From Gnetum montanum (lineage: Eukaryota > Streptophyta > Gnetopsida > Gnetales > Gnetaceae): a stretch of 64,000 bases of DNA. Below are positions 20,400 through 33,069 of the stretch, piece after piece (position 1 is the first letter of the stretch; the number at the start of each line of letters is the position of its first letter). The notes beneath the pieces were generated by a model. The model was not told the origin of the DNA, ran no database searches, and worked only from the letters and a program-made list of their open reading frames with translations. The position numbers were made by a program, and so were the translations under genes. The stretch is taken from contig MNCI01013643.1 in assembly GCA_015680685.1 (NCBI GenBank), positions 163,029 through 227,028 on the forward strand, written 5' to 3'.

Positions 20400-23150
20400 A
20401 TGGTCCCAAAAAGAGATGCATAAGAAGAACCTTCATAAAGAGTAGCTAAGTGTCCATGAGATGGCCAAGGCCGACAAGGTGGATGTGCAAAACATGAGGA
20501 GAAAGAAGCCTAATCATTTATTATTCATCAAGAGGCTCTTACTACTAGATAGTCAATCCAAGAAGAGGTTGTAGAACTACCATATCCCATAGAGGAACAA
20601 CGTCTCATGTTGCCCCTTGATTGCCTTACGGCTATTCAAGAAAAGTCCACATTGATCATAGCCATAGTGGAGATGAACTTTAGATCATTTATGGAATTTT
20701 CCCTAGAAGCAATTCAAACATAACTTAAGGCATCACCTCTATGGCCCATTCTTTTAGATAGTGGTGAGTGGTACCTTGGCTAGACTTATCAATTCTGGCA
20801 CAACAAAGATGAGGGCACCACTATCAACATTTGTGGAGTTGATGTCTCATTCTTAGTTAAGGCAATTGCAGTAGCTCTAAATTTGTCTAATGAAGGTGCT
20901 AAGGTAGCCCATCTATCCATTAGATCTAACCTTGATACCAAAAAACTGTGGCTAAAATAGGCATATGGAAAAGAAGATAAAGCGTATAATGAACTAACTC
21001 TAGAAGAGAGGAAAAACTTCAAGATTGGTACATACCACCTATTTTCCACTAAGGGCTTAATTGAATTTCAACATATGCAACAAGGGGGAGTGCTATCCTA
21101 ATGGGAAAATATGCAGTCAATCTTTCCTAATTTTACTTTAGTGAAATTCAATGGTAGTTTGAAGAGAAGAAGGTAGGGAAGCCAACACTTCCATTTCCTT
21201 GCCTAATTAAGAGGTTGTGCAAATGCATTAGAATCTTGGGATATGTGAATGATATCCCCAGGAAGGCTCAGAATGCCTCCTTCACCAAACTCTTCAAACC
21301 TATGGCACCAAGAAAAGATCTTAATGAAGAGCAAGAATCAGAGAAGGATGCAGAGCCATAAGTTGAACTACAATGTGAGTCTAAATAGTACCTAGAAAGA
21401 CAAGCTCCACCATCACTATTGCTACAAGATTATAGGCCCTCAATAAGCCATTTATAGAAAATCACTAAAGCTACCAATTAGGGAAGCAAGGATGAATCCA
21501 ATCTCTTTAGAGTAGTTGATGATGCCATATAGNNNNNNNNNNNNNNNNNNNNNNNTTACAATTAGGAGGAGGATCCCAGTGGTCTAGGAAAGTCTTTGGG
21601 AATGCTACATCCTTCAAGGTAATTCTTGAAACTAGAGAAGGTGCCATAGTTGTGGTAATGTATCATGAGGATGTGGTAGGCACAACATAAGTCATCATGA
21701 ACCATATTAAAGAATCATTCAACATGCCTATTGTGCCTCCAATAGATCTTATTGGGACTAGAGATGTGCAAATGTTGGTCAAGACTTCAATGAATCCTAC
21801 GATGCATGAGGATGTATTGGATCGACTGCTACAAATGGGACAAGTAATGACTACTTTGTTTGACATCCCTAGTAATGTCATTGCAGCACAGTTGGACCTC
21901 ATCACCACTAAAGGAAAGTTGTTCATGGCTATAGTTAGTGCAGAACATGCAAAAGTAGAAGTGCAAAGATTACAATAAGAGTCAGATGCCTTGTTAGCTA
22001 AACGATGGGACCCTGCTCAATTTGTTGTGCTTGACTAGCTAGAACAATTCAAGATGGAGCTGTTGTCCAAGATAGCTAAGGAGAGCGTAGTTGTAGAACA
22101 AGGAAAAAAGAAAGCAGTCTAGAATGCCTCTATTATTGATGCATAGTCTCACATGTACAAAAAGATATTGATCATTGCATAAGAAGAAAACAAGCATCTC
22201 GCTATTGAGAAATCAAGGTTCATCATAGTTGAAAAGTAAAAGAACATCCTTGAGGAGAGCATCCACTAGGTAAGATAACAACTAGTGAGGGTCAACTAGG
22301 ACATTAATAGATTGGCTAGAGAAAATAAAATCCTCTTAATGCAGGAGGTCCACGTGATTCAACAAAAATTAGTAATAAAAATTAACGCATGGAAAAATGA
22401 GGCCAAGAAGCACAAGAAGTTGAAGAAACACTTCTGTGACCAAGTAGGCATGTATAAACAAATAAATGAAAAAGAGATTTAAATGGCTAAAGGCCACATT
22501 AGATCCTTGTTAGCACAAAATCCTGAGTGGCAGCCAATTCTAGATAACTATGCCTTGGTCCATTAAGTAGAAGTAAAAAATAAAGGCTTGTAGATCAAAT
22601 ATTTGAAATAATACATGGCATTGGCTAACCTTAGATATACCAACCTTGTCATGTTAATAGCAGGTTGACCTTGGAATGAGCTAGACAAGTAGGTAGTGAT
22701 AACTTATGCATTATATGAAAAAGAGTTTGTAGATTTGAAAGATGCCTTGCAAAAGTTGCATGTGGCAAACTCAGAATTGAAAGTGATTAAAGCTAGCTAC
22801 TAGGGATAGAAGGATGTTGTCTCAAACCTAGCTAGGAGATTAACAGATTATCAAGAATTAAGAGAGAAAGCTAGGACCTTTGAGGAAGAACAACGACTGT
22901 TTGCAGCTTGGTATGTGAAGGCTAATCAAATTTTTCCACAACTACCATGCCCTTGGGATGTACTGATGCCAGCACATATTGATTTAGTAGCGTGGAAGGT
23001 ACATGACCTAAGCATGAAAGAAGAAAGTTGTAGGCATTTCTTAATCATTACAAATTTCATAAACCTGGTGACAAAGGAAGGCAACCAATGGAGGAGCCAT
23101 TGCCTCTGGGCACTACATGAGCTTCCTAGGTTTTGTCTTATAATATTGTG
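20400..23150 (+). pseudogene. ORF2 of element B: coiled-coil protein, broken
   Basis: This second protein of the element family is encoded just before the polypurine tract. The N-terminal domain contains WPILLDSGEWYLG and NICGVDVSFLVKAIAVALNL (about 20740-20890); C has WPIIISSGE and a matching LV-AI--VI stretch. The open part 21697-21978 (EDVLDRLLQMGQVMTTLFDI) matches C near 55525-55600 and D. Next come long charged helices with a coiled-coil look (ENKHLAIEKSRFIIVEK). The C-terminal part has NQIFPQLPCPWDVLMPAHID (22921-22980) and, after a frame change, DKGRQPMEEPLPLGTT (about 23071-23118). About fifteen stops, mostly TAG or TAA. A 23-base N gap lies at 21533-21555. No enzyme motif or membrane segment seen; function unknown. 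Confidence 0.72.
21533..21555. other. Assembly gap (23 N)
   Basis: Unknown bases inside ORF2 of B. Confidence 1.
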
Positions 23151-23295
23151 TCTTGTTTGTGTACTACACCACTGTGACATGTAAGAGTCAATTGTTTTGT
23201 TTATTGTTTAAGTTAGTCAATAATCCCATATCTTCTAAATATTTTGTAAAGAACTTGTTCCTCATTTTTTTTTGACTCGAGGATGAGTTTTCATT

Positions 23296-23309
23296 CAGTT
23301 GTGGGGGTA
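23296..23309 (+). promoter_or_regulatory. Polypurine tract of element B
   Basis: CAGTTGTGGGGGTA lies directly before the 3' LTR. Confidence 0.85.
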
Positions 23310-24192
23310 TGATGAGTCATGATTTGTCAGCTTTGATATTGGAGCCCGGAGATCAGGTACCCAATGTCAAAGCCAAGAATCAATGTCAGATATTTGATAT
23401 CATCTCCTCCATGCTAGCCTATAAATAAAATACTTGGGTGCATGGTTGATGTATAGAAGAAATAGTATTAGTTTCAATTTTTAGTTAGTTTCTTTATAGA
23501 TTGTTTTTTAGTCTTATTTTCCCAGTGCATGCCCACAGTGTGATGTTTGTAGTTTATGTCACCTTTGTTTAAGTGTGATGTACTTGGACATGTTACATGA
23601 CTGGAAATAAAGATCAAGATTATTTTCATCATTTCTACATTCACTTAGATTTATTATTGCTTTAATTATTTATTTAATGGTTTAATTATTTACTATTTCC
23701 TTTAGTTAACATTTCCATTTATTGCTATTTACTATTCCTATCATTAAGCGAAATGTGTACACCTTAATGACAAATGTTTAAGTATAAGTACTTGGTAATC
23801 CAGTAGTGTATCATTTGGCACACCTAGTGACATATGCTTGGAAATCCTAGAAGTAGTCTCATGAAGTCAAAAACATATAGGAACAATTAAAAGTAGATGC
23901 TCATTGCACATAGGCTAGTTAAGATCTTGTTTTCCATTGTTCATTAGCTTAAATAATTTATCTCTTTATCATCATTAGGAGCAAAGTAGAATTAGAAAAC
24001 ATCATATGCCTCACTTTGGACTAAACTATATGTGACAAAGCTACCACTAGTCCAAGTGGGAAGACAATGAACTACGATCAAAGCATAATGTTTTAGATAC
24101 CACAACTAGTCCCATCCACAGAATTTGATCAGATTGTGCATGGATGCTTGTGACTCGTATGGTTGAGCATAAGGGTACCTCGCCACTCATCA
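23310..24192 (+). repeat. 3' LTR of element B (883 bp)
   Basis: It runs from TGATGAG to CTCATCA and aligns with the 5' LTR. TATAAATA is at 23420-23427 and an AATAAAG signal near 23608. Confidence 0.93.
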
Positions 24193-24289
24193 GGGTTAAA
24201 GGAAATACCAAGTATAAAGTAGAGATCCTTGAAGTTGAAGAGTGCCACCAAATAAAGCCTCATCCATTCCTAGAAAAAAACCCTGTAAA

Positions 24290-27200
24290 TACCTATCACA
24301 CCAAGTCCAAGAGCTATGAGCAAGGGAACAAGTAAAAAAATAATGGACAAATGAGTCTTTCCTATTATAAATAGGGCATCCAGGGTCAAGAACCTCTAAA
24401 TGAGAGCACTAAACACCCATAGGTAAACTTTGGTGGACCAAATACCATAGAAAATGTTAAATCTTTGAAAGAGTACGGGTAGTCCAAATCGTCTAAATAC
24501 ATTACTTCCAAACCTGTACATTGAGATTAACCTTCCAAAGATGGTTGAATCTTGGCCAAATATTAGTAGTAGAAGTAATAGAAGAGTATACAATCTTTGA
24601 ATGATAAGGAAAAACTTGATAATAAAAAATCCAAGAAATATCAAGAAAACCATGAAGAGAATTTTGAATAGCAACACTTTTGTTCAAGCTATCCAAAATC
24701 TTGAAAAAGGTAGACTTTTTAGCAGCAATAATACTATAAAGAAGTTGACACTAAACCCAAGTAATCCAATGATTATGAACATGAAGAGATGAAAGGGAGG
24801 AGATGCCAAGCTTACCCCAGGTACTACGAAGACAAGGATGCTTAATAGCCCAAGGCTCATTGTTAATGGAAAGCCACTAAGGAGAAATCTTATTAAGCAT
24901 AGAGGAAGAAACAATAATATTATTAAAGGTCCAAAACTCATTGATAAAACTCCATGACTTCCAAATGTGCTTTATGAAAATGGAAACTAAAATAGTAATA
25001 CCTTTTGGAAAAAGTATCTAGTTAAGAAAATGAGTATTATTCCAATAAATACTACTTTTAAGCTTTTCCATCTGCATGTGCTTATAGAAGAAAAGCTTCC
25101 AAGGATTAGAACTAGATAAGCATTTATCCACCCACTTGGAACATAAAACTTGACCCTATTTATAGTAGTTTAAAAGTCCTAATCCATAATCCTCTTTGTG
25201 GGAGGTGCAAATGTTTAAAGAAACCCAAAAAAATCCTTTCCTAGAATGCTTACTATTCCAATGAAAATGTCTAAAAAGTTGGTTAATGTGATGATAAGAA
25301 GAAATGCTAGGAGCCCAACATAAAGAATGATACACATGAGTAGCTTGGATAATATGCTTTCAAACAATAAACTTGCTAGCCATAGACAAATTTTTCTCCT
25401 TCCACTTAACAACCTTTTGTTCAATTTTCTTCATGGGAACATCCCATAACATTTTTGAAGATCTAGCAAAAGAAAAGGGAATGCCTAGCAACTTCAAGAC
25501 ATGATTCTTTTGTAAAAATTACCAAGACTTAGACAAAGCCCATGCTTGATCCTCCTTATTGCATAAGATAGAAGATTTGAACCAATTAATTTGAGAGCTA
25601 GAGAGTCTACAATATTGATCAATGCAATAAAAAAGATGATCATCAATAAAAATGTCATTTTTAGTTGTAAAAAAGGAGTCATTTGCAAAATTCATATGTA
25701 GTAAGGAAGGAATATTATAATCAATGAAAATGCCATGAAGAAAATTTTGTTCCTTATCCTTATGAATAGTGTGACTTAAGAAATCTACAACAAGGATGAA
25801 GAGATAAGGAGCAAGAGGGCAACCTTGCCTAATGAAGTGTTCAAGCTTGAAACATTTGGTTAAGCCAAAATTAGGAGCCACAAGGGCATTAGCATATGAA
25901 ATTATAGTCTCCATCATCCTAATAAATTTTTTTGTTAAAATCATATTTACGAAAGTAGGAAATAATAAATTACCATTCAATTTTAACATATACTTTGGCA
26001 TAATCAAGCTTAAGAAAAGAAATGTTTTGATTGAAATCCTCAACCCATTGCATACCTTCCCAAGTCATAACAAAATTATCAAGAATGTATCTACCTTTGA
26101 CAAAACATGTTTGCACTAGGATTATAAACTGAGGAATAATTAGCTTTAATCTTCTAGCAAGACATTTGGCTAGAATGTTATAAATAAAATTAAGGAGAGT
26201 AATAGTGCACTAATTGTCAATTAAATAGGGATAACCTTCTTTAGGAATAAGATGCATGATACCTCTATTCAACTTAGGTCTAAGAGATCATTGATTAATG
26301 GCTTCAATGAAAACATAATAGCGGTTAGACCCAACAACATTCCAATGATTTTTAAAGAATTCAATGGGAATGCCATCAAAAGTAGGAGCTTTATCATGGC
26401 CAAGCTAAACATAATAGCTTTAATTTCAGAAAGAGAGATATCTTAAGTCAGAATATTATTGTGATTGCTATGGATGATATTAGGTAAATGATCATAATTA
26501 GTAATAAACTCATCTTGATCAAACCCATTGGAGACAAAGATGCATTGAAAATGTCTTACAAGAAACCATTAACAATATGAGGATTAGAACTAAGATTACC
26601 ATTCACCTCCATAGAGTCAATAGTAGGTAAAGTGCCTGTAACTTTTAAGAATTTGAAAAAATTATTTATAGGGCTCTCCCTTAACTTTCAACCAGTTAAG
26701 AAAAATTTTAATTAGAGTGCTTTTAACATTATACATATCTCATTTTTGTTTGACTGAGTGAACATAAGCTAGTTGTTGTTGTAGAGGAACATTAAAAGGA
26801 TCATGTTGTATCACAAAGTTAAGCTATTGAAGTTCAGAAAAAATATTTTCCTCAGTTTTCCTATGTCTCTTGGCATATTGCTTACCTAACCAGTGAGTAA
26901 GATTATGAATACAACAAGTGGCATGCAACCACCAACCAATCCAACTAGAATTACTAGGTAGCCTCCTCTCAACATTCCAAAGAGATGTTAAAATACTTTT
27001 ACCAAAAGGACTAAAAAATAAAGAGGTGTTCATATAGAAAAGCTCATAAGGTTGAGCTAGAGGTTTTGAAACAAATTCTAAATTAAGAGAAATGGGAAAG
27101 TGGTCTGAGAGAGTAGCATCATGGTGGACAACAACATGGCTATCATAGTACCAAGAGGAAAAATTGGAGAGATAAAATCAATCAAGTCTCTCAAAAATAT

Positions 27201-27800
27201 GATTGGTGCATGCTTGGACTTTAGACCAAGTAAACCAACCAGCATGGTGAACATTAGAACCTACAACATTAGAGAGACAAATGTAATTCTTAACATCACA
27301 ACAACTAGATAGCTCATGGTTGGTAAGTTGAGAAGAAGCTCCACTAACTTTATTATGAGGATGTTTGATCATATTAAAATCACCTTGAAAGAACCAACGA
27401 ATGTTAGGCAAACTCTAGAGGAGAAATTGCCAAACACTAGCTCTAGTTATAGAAGTAGTAGGAGCATAAATATTGCAAATACCAATAGAACCTGAAGCAC
27501 CTTGAAGAATAGCCTAAACAATAAAGGTATGCCTACCATGAAAGAGAGTTTTATTAGACTAGGACTTATTAATAATAAGGGCATTGCCACCTTGACCAGT
27601 AATATGATTAGTAGAGAAGACTATAGAGTCATGCATAATACTATTGACTATTACAATAATATCCAAATTAGAAATTTTAACCTCTTGAAGAAGAATAATG
27701 TCAAGAAGGAGAAGTCAAGAGTGAAGAAAAGCATCAACCACCCTTGTCCAAAGTCTATTGGAAAGACCTCAAATATTCCAAGAAAAGATTAAAATTTAGA
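24290..27800 (-). pseudogene. L1 ORF2 (endonuclease, RT, zinc-finger tail), broken
   Basis: The protein nicks the target and reverse-transcribes LINE RNA there. Minus-strand reading, N to C: the endonuclease starts near 27795 with ILIFSWNI-GLSN and continues LDIILLQEVK (about 27690), GICNIYAPTTSITRASVWQF (about 27470) and RWFFQGDFNMIKHPHNKVSG (about 27400). The RT includes EHFIRQGCPLAPYLFILVVD (about 25835-25775) and then MNFANDSFFTT, where FADD has become FAND. The zinc-binding tail reads LDPGCPIYNRKDSFVHYFFT with the next Cys following (about 24390-24330), the zf-RVT pattern of plant LINEs. Length is near normal for plant L1 ORF2 until it is cut at 24193. Confidence 0.87.
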
Positions 27801-28049
27801 GAAGGGAGAGCAGGCCCCCCATCCTATCCATAGAAGAAACATTGTCTAAAGAAATGATTTTCATATTGTGACAAATAGAAGTAAACAGAATATTTGTAAG
27901 TAAAAAATTCTGAGTAGATTGATCAAATTGAAGATTGGGCACAACATCGCTAGAGAAAGGGCTACACTAGCATTTCCTACTAAAAGAAACCATTTGAAAA
28001 CCATAAAAATCAATAATAGGGTTCTTTAAAACCTTAGGGACATAAGGTT

Positions 28050-28846
28050 ATTTTCCCTTAGCCATTTGAAGAGGTTTGAGAAGTTGGATTCCTTGTAACC
28101 TTGCTTGAGGAAATGTTCTTGGTTGGGTCCTTGACATTAATAGGGAAAACCTTAGAAGCATCAAAAGAAGTTTGTTGTTGTCATGTTTGCATTGCCTTTA
28201 GTTGCAACATAATAGAATAAGAAACAAACATATGACCCTCTTGGTGATATTAGTGACATGACTTAGGAAGGCTATAAATGAAAAATTTCTACATGTAGTT
28301 AATTCCACCTGCCCACAAAACAATTTCTCACTTAAGAGAGTTAAGATCCACTTCACTCATACAGTGAGTCCTATGGAGGCCACTAGGTGTACCTAAGATT
28401 TTGGTGTGCTTGATTGGACCAATGTGAGATATAATATCCCTCTCAACTCTTTCAAAAATTAAAGGGAGATTTGGCAATTCAACAAAATAAGGAACTTTTT
28501 GAAATTCAAGAGGAGTTGGGTTGAAGGAAGGAGTTCACTTGTAAATAATTAATAATGCATGGTGATGGTTAAAGAAACTAATATCAAGAGCTTCAAAGAC
28601 CATCCCCGTATCAATGAATTCAACAAGCAAAAAAGAATTAGATAAATATTGGTCATGAGAAGCCACCAAACCTCAGTCTTTCCAAATTGAATTGACATGA
28701 TTTAGAAAATGAGAGGAACACGGGAAATAACCCAAGATTTGGACAAAGTTATAAATGCTAGAAATATCATGGGTTAAAGACTCATAGAATGGCTGGGAAG
28801 TGGTGGAGCCATCACTTGAGGGATCACCAATAGAATTTGGTGACAT
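28050..28846 (-). pseudogene. L1 ORF1 (DUF4283-type gag-like protein), broken
   Basis: The start codon is at 28846 (MSPNSIGDPSSDGSTTS). The body carries the DUF4283 pattern of plant L1 ORF1: SIYNFVQILGYFPCSSHFLN, then LISFFNHHHALLI-like, TPSFNPTPLEFQKVPYFVEL, PNLPLIFE and IGPIKHTKILGTPSG, with EVDLNSL and IVLWAGG near the end. ORF1 proteins of this kind bind LINE RNA. The C-terminal boundary and any zinc knuckle are unclear. The 5' UTR lies at higher coordinates. Confidence 0.75.
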
Positions 28847-29480
28847 TGCCCAATATCAAAGAACCTTTAGAGTTAGCGACCAACAAACCTTAGCAAACTT
28901 GGACAATAATGACATAGCAAAACTAAAAATAGTAGATGAGGCAAAGATGGTGTAGAGCAGTAGCACGAGAACCAAAACAAAAGGTAAGAGAGGAGAAGCA
29001 CAAGGCAAAAGAAAAAACAATGCAACATGGAGGTAGAGAAGTAGCAGAAGAGAGGTAGAGTGATCATGAAAATGCAGCAGAGTGGTAGTGGAGTAAAAAT
29101 GGAGTAGTAGAGGACAAGGGTGGTAGAGTGATGGAGGATCTTTGGCAAGGTGATGGTAGAGCAATAGCAGAAGGCCAATGGAGAATGAAGCCGCAAGGGC
29201 ATAAAATGACTATATTCTAATAGCCTATGTGTGTGTGTGTTTGGTAGAGAAATGACAAACAGATAGATACAAATATAGCAGAATAAGGAGAAGGAAAAGA
29301 CACCAAAAGTGATGAAGTGAATGTGTGTAGATGATGCAACAAATAGAAAGAAACAAATGTTTTGCTACAATTTCTTAAGAAACACTTGAAATAGAGAGAT
29401 GCAGAGTAGCAAGAAACACCATAGAGGTGCAACATGAAGCAAAAGAGTGCCTAGTGATGGAGCTGTGTAGCAAGGAGATG

Positions 29481-32364
29481 GATTTTCCATCCATTGAACC
29501 ATCATACCAGTCTACTTGTGATCCACATCCACACCCACCTACCTAGATATCATGACATGTCGGTAGCTAGGGTTCTAGTTTTGATAGATTATGATGCTGC
29601 AGGAGTGGTTTGATTAGATGGAGGAGTGGATTCCAATGCATTTGAATTTTGTAGTTGAGAAGTGGATTATTTAGAACAAGAAAGATGCTCCCAAGCTTGA
29701 TGAATATGTTCTACAATACAAGGCATAAGGTGTGATCTCTAAAGCAACATATTTTATCTTTTTACTTGGAGTAGGATGAGATATAGATGTTTGGAGTAGG
29801 ATGAGATATAGATGTTTAAATTAGCTATTTTGCTTCAACAATTTTAAAATAACTGCTAAAATTTCTTTTTAGCACTATGCATTTTCTTGATTCCAAATGA
29901 GAGTAGAATTTTTTGGAGGTCTACCACCTATATTTATTAAATTAAATAGTTGAGTTCCATTTGTATTGTACACTTAGGGTTTCTATGTTTGCATGAATTC
30001 TTGAATGTTTAATATGAAAAGATGTTGGAATCATGGTTTCATGAATGTGAGGGGATTACAAATTTAATGGTGAAATCTAAATAGAATTCAAAAAAAAATT
30101 TGAAAAAAGAAAAGAAAATAAATGATAGGCTAACATGAATCAAATGAATCATCTAGGTACAGATTCAACCAAAACCAAACATATTTCTAAATATGAGAAG
30201 TGGATTATACAAAAACAACACCCAAATAATTAGGAAAGCAAGCATGCCCTTTAGTTAATGTAGCTTGAAAATTCTTGGGTTTTTAAGGAGTTTGGAGTCA
30301 AGTGAATCTTTACAATTATGTATTTTATTCTTTTTGTTTTGTGAGGTCTATTTGTTTAGGATACAAAAGAAATCACCAACTTTACCAAAACTACATTATC
30401 AATGAGTACCTATTCATGCATTGTTGCCAAGAATTTGTATTGTTTTTTCCTTCAAGTAAGACAAACAAATTTAATTAGCTATAATATAACATATTTTAGT
30501 GTAGGTATGTTCTTTAGTAAAAATAGAAAGGGACTTAATTAATTTTTCTAGCCATATATGTTAGTTATGAAATTTGAAATGTTATTATATCAACCATCAT
30601 GCTTGGTTGAAGGCTAAGAATTTCATCTCCTTTTTTCTTTTTAACTCTATTTACTAAACATTAAATATTTTTGCTTGAGAATGTATGCTTATATAGAAAG
30701 GTTTTGAATTTCAAGATATTGATTCTTACAATTTCATGAGTTTTGAACTTTTGTAGGGTATAAACAATTTTTGTTTTATTAGAAATTTGAGGTTAGTTAG
30801 AGCATTGCGAACATGCACAAAATCAATTTTGTATAAATCAGGATTCATGATCAACCCCAGCCATTTGAGCTTGTATTAGCTGAACAATGTTGTTTAATCT
30901 AATCTTGTATGTTCCTTTGAATTAGAGGAAATCCATTTCTATCTCTATGAATAAGCCTTTATTTGAACTATGGACATTTCAATTGACACAAAATTTGCAA
31001 AGGATGTATATTTTCTAACTATGTTTGAGCTTGTACTTGAACTAGCTATGATTATGAACTATACCACCCACATGTCCAACATTCAACTTGTAAAATCTTT
31101 ATTAAATATTATATTTTATGTGACAAATATATGAACACTGTACCATGCATAACTTACATTTTGTTTTTTGGACTTGAAAAGCCTTCTTTTGCAACACATT
31201 GAATATATATTCTTCAATTGCTTAAGTATGATACTCAGCTTTTTGAAATTAACCAATGAGGGGTTTTATTTTATTTTATTTTTGAATTTGAATGTATGCT
31301 GAGTTTTATGCTGAGTTTTATGAGCCTTTTTAATTGGCTACCTAAATTTTTAAATTATTTTATAATTTTTAATATTATACTATTATCAAAGTCATAGCTA
31401 TTATATTTGGTTACTTTGATTTATGTGAAAGAGGTTTTCCTTATGGAATGTATTAAATAGGTCTCTATTACTCAACATGATATTTCCCTCAATTTGGGAG
31501 GTTGTATTATGTTTGGATTATGGAATCTTCCTATGTACTATCATTTATTTTCAATACTGCTATCAAAGTGTTAATATATTTTTGTACTTTGCCAACTTAC
31601 AATTGCCTTGAGATATAATGGTACAATGTGAGCTTCTCTATCTTATTGGAGGGTAGAACTTCAAGAGCTATGGAAGCTACATTATCTATGTTCCTTTTTT
31701 AATCTTTACTTCAAATATCATTTGTATTACTTTTAGCCTATTTTAACGTTGGTTTGAAAAAAACCCTTAGGTTGAATTCTACCAGCCTTCCTATCCATAT
31801 ATTTATTGAATTAGTCTTGATCCTTTCTGCACATCAAAATATGATTGGCTTTGCACATCAAAATATGAACTTTAGATGCTTGGATTAATAATGTTTTCCT
31901 TATTTAAATTTGAATTCATATTTAGCATAAAAGGCTTGACCTCTCCATTGAATTAGCTCAATTTGCCATTTTGCATTATCTGTAAATGCATGTTGAGAAT
32001 GGTTATTAAAAGGTTTGTTCCATGGTAGCTCATACTATGTAAGATAGATCCTAGGAGCATCTATGGATGAGGTAAAGTTTAAGCTTTATGATATATAATC
32101 TATTTTTTTAATGATTTGGAAAGTAAACACCTTAATGTGATGATGACCTCTGTTTGTGACTAGCACATTATGATGAATTTAAATGATGACCTTAAAATAT
32201 CTTTTTATTATTAAAATAAATTATTTTTAAGTTTCAAGTCAAGGTTGACCAAAAATAACTTCTACCTGTAATTGTTTAAATGGTAAAGAGGAATAATTAA
32301 AAAAATACGAAGAAGAGTTTGGTAGATATTATCAAAGCTATGGATTAAGGTCTATTGAAAATGC
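29481..32364. other. AT-rich intergenic DNA, unassigned
   Basis: No element motif, RNA gene or convincing ORF on either strand. A 25-bp perfect tandem duplication (GGAGTAGGATGAGATATAGA plus TGTTT) lies at 29768-29817. It ends in an assembly gap. Confidence 0.5.
29768..29817. repeat. 25-bp perfect tandem duplication
   Basis: Two identical units, 29768-29792 and 29793-29817, in otherwise decayed DNA, so probably recent. Confidence 0.95.
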
Positions 32365-32662
32365 NNNNNNNNNNNNNNNNNNNNNNNNNNNNNNNNNNNN
32401 NNNNNNNNNNNNNNNNNNNNNNNNNNNNNNNNNNNNNNNNNNNNNNNNNNNNNNNNNNNNNNNNNNNNNNNNNNNNNNNNNNNNNNNNNNNNNNNNNNNN
32501 NNNNNNNNNNNNNNNNNNNNNNNNNNNNNNNNNNNNNNNNNNNNNNNNNNNNNNNNNNNNNNNNNNNNNNNNNNNNNNNNNNNNNNNNNNNNNNNNNNNN
32601 NNNNNNNNNNNNNNNNNNNNNNNNNNNNNNNNNNNNNNNNNNNNNNNNNNNNNNNNNNNNNN
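32365..32662. other. Assembly gap (298 N)
   Basis: It hides the first about 60 bp of the 5' LTR of element F and its left target duplication. Confidence 1.
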
Positions 32663-32959
32663 TTAATAATGGAGCATCATGTTATTAGCTCCTTATTCTT
32701 AGATGTTTGTTGCTAATTTTTAAGATGTAGTTGGTTGTTTTCTATTAGTGTGCTTTTGCATGTAAGTGTGTTGCATGTTGTCCATTTGGAGTGTTTCATG
32801 TTATTCATTTGAAGTGCTACATGTTGGACAAGTATTGTGTTGCATGCTGTTCATTTTGATTCCTTGTCCTATAAATGGGTAGCTTATGTCTAATGTTGTG
32901 TGTGAAAGAAATTAATAAAATTTTCATTTGCATTTTCTTTGTTCTCTTTGTTTTTAACA
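32602..32959 (+). repeat. 5' LTR of element F (first about 60 bp in gap)
   Basis: 32663-32959 aligns with 37194-37462 and ends TTTTTAACA. It contains TATAAAT at 32870-32876. Confidence 0.9.
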
Positions 32960-32962
32960 TAG

Positions 32963-32975
32963 TGGTATCAGAGTG
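32963..32975 (+). promoter_or_regulatory. Primer binding site of element F (initiator Met tRNA)
   Basis: TGGTATCAGAGTG, three bases after the LTR; TGGTATCAGAGC is the standard plant copia primer site. Confidence 0.9.
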
Positions 32976-33069
32976 AGGTTAAGAGCTACCAAAGTGAGAT
33001 AGAGTCCAGTAGCAGTAGCTTTATTTGTATTCAATTTGTTTTGTTTTGTTTTGTAGTAGCAACTCATAA

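Larger units (their letters stand above)
15031..24192 (+). mobile_element. Element B: LTR retrotransposon with gag and ORF2 but no pol
   Basis: Both LTRs, primer site and polypurine tract are present, so the boundaries are firm. The inside holds gag (15934-about 18300), a T-rich spacer, a U3-like internal region and ORF2 (about 20400-23150). No protease, RT, RNase H or integrase motif occurs between gag and the spacer; in A and C these take 2.2-3.5 kb. B must have relied on enzymes from a relative. The two LTRs differ by many substitutions and by indels (a 35-bp insert and a roughly 90-bp block present only in the 3' LTR), so the insertion is old. The flanks GGATC (left) and GGGTT (right) could be a decayed 5-bp target duplication. 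Confidence 0.88.
24193..29480 (-). mobile_element. L1-clade LINE, minus strand
   Basis: ORF1 and ORF2 are recognisable in the right order on the minus strand. A pyrimidine-rich (minus-strand) leader at about 28850-29480 is typical of plant L1 5' UTRs. The 3' end stops abruptly at the B LTR with no poly(A), so B probably inserted into it and the last part lies left of 15031. The 5' boundary is approximate. No functional copy; stops throughout. Confidence 0.85.

Noticed and set aside
28856-29202. Two overlapping minus-strand ORFs rich in Leu, His, Tyr and Ser
   Set aside because: The DNA is a pyrimidine-rich L1 leader; both frames read low-complexity text and lie upstream of the ORF1 start at 28846.
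32355-32666. 103-codon open frame on the plus strand
   Set aside because: It consists almost wholly of N bases in an assembly gap.
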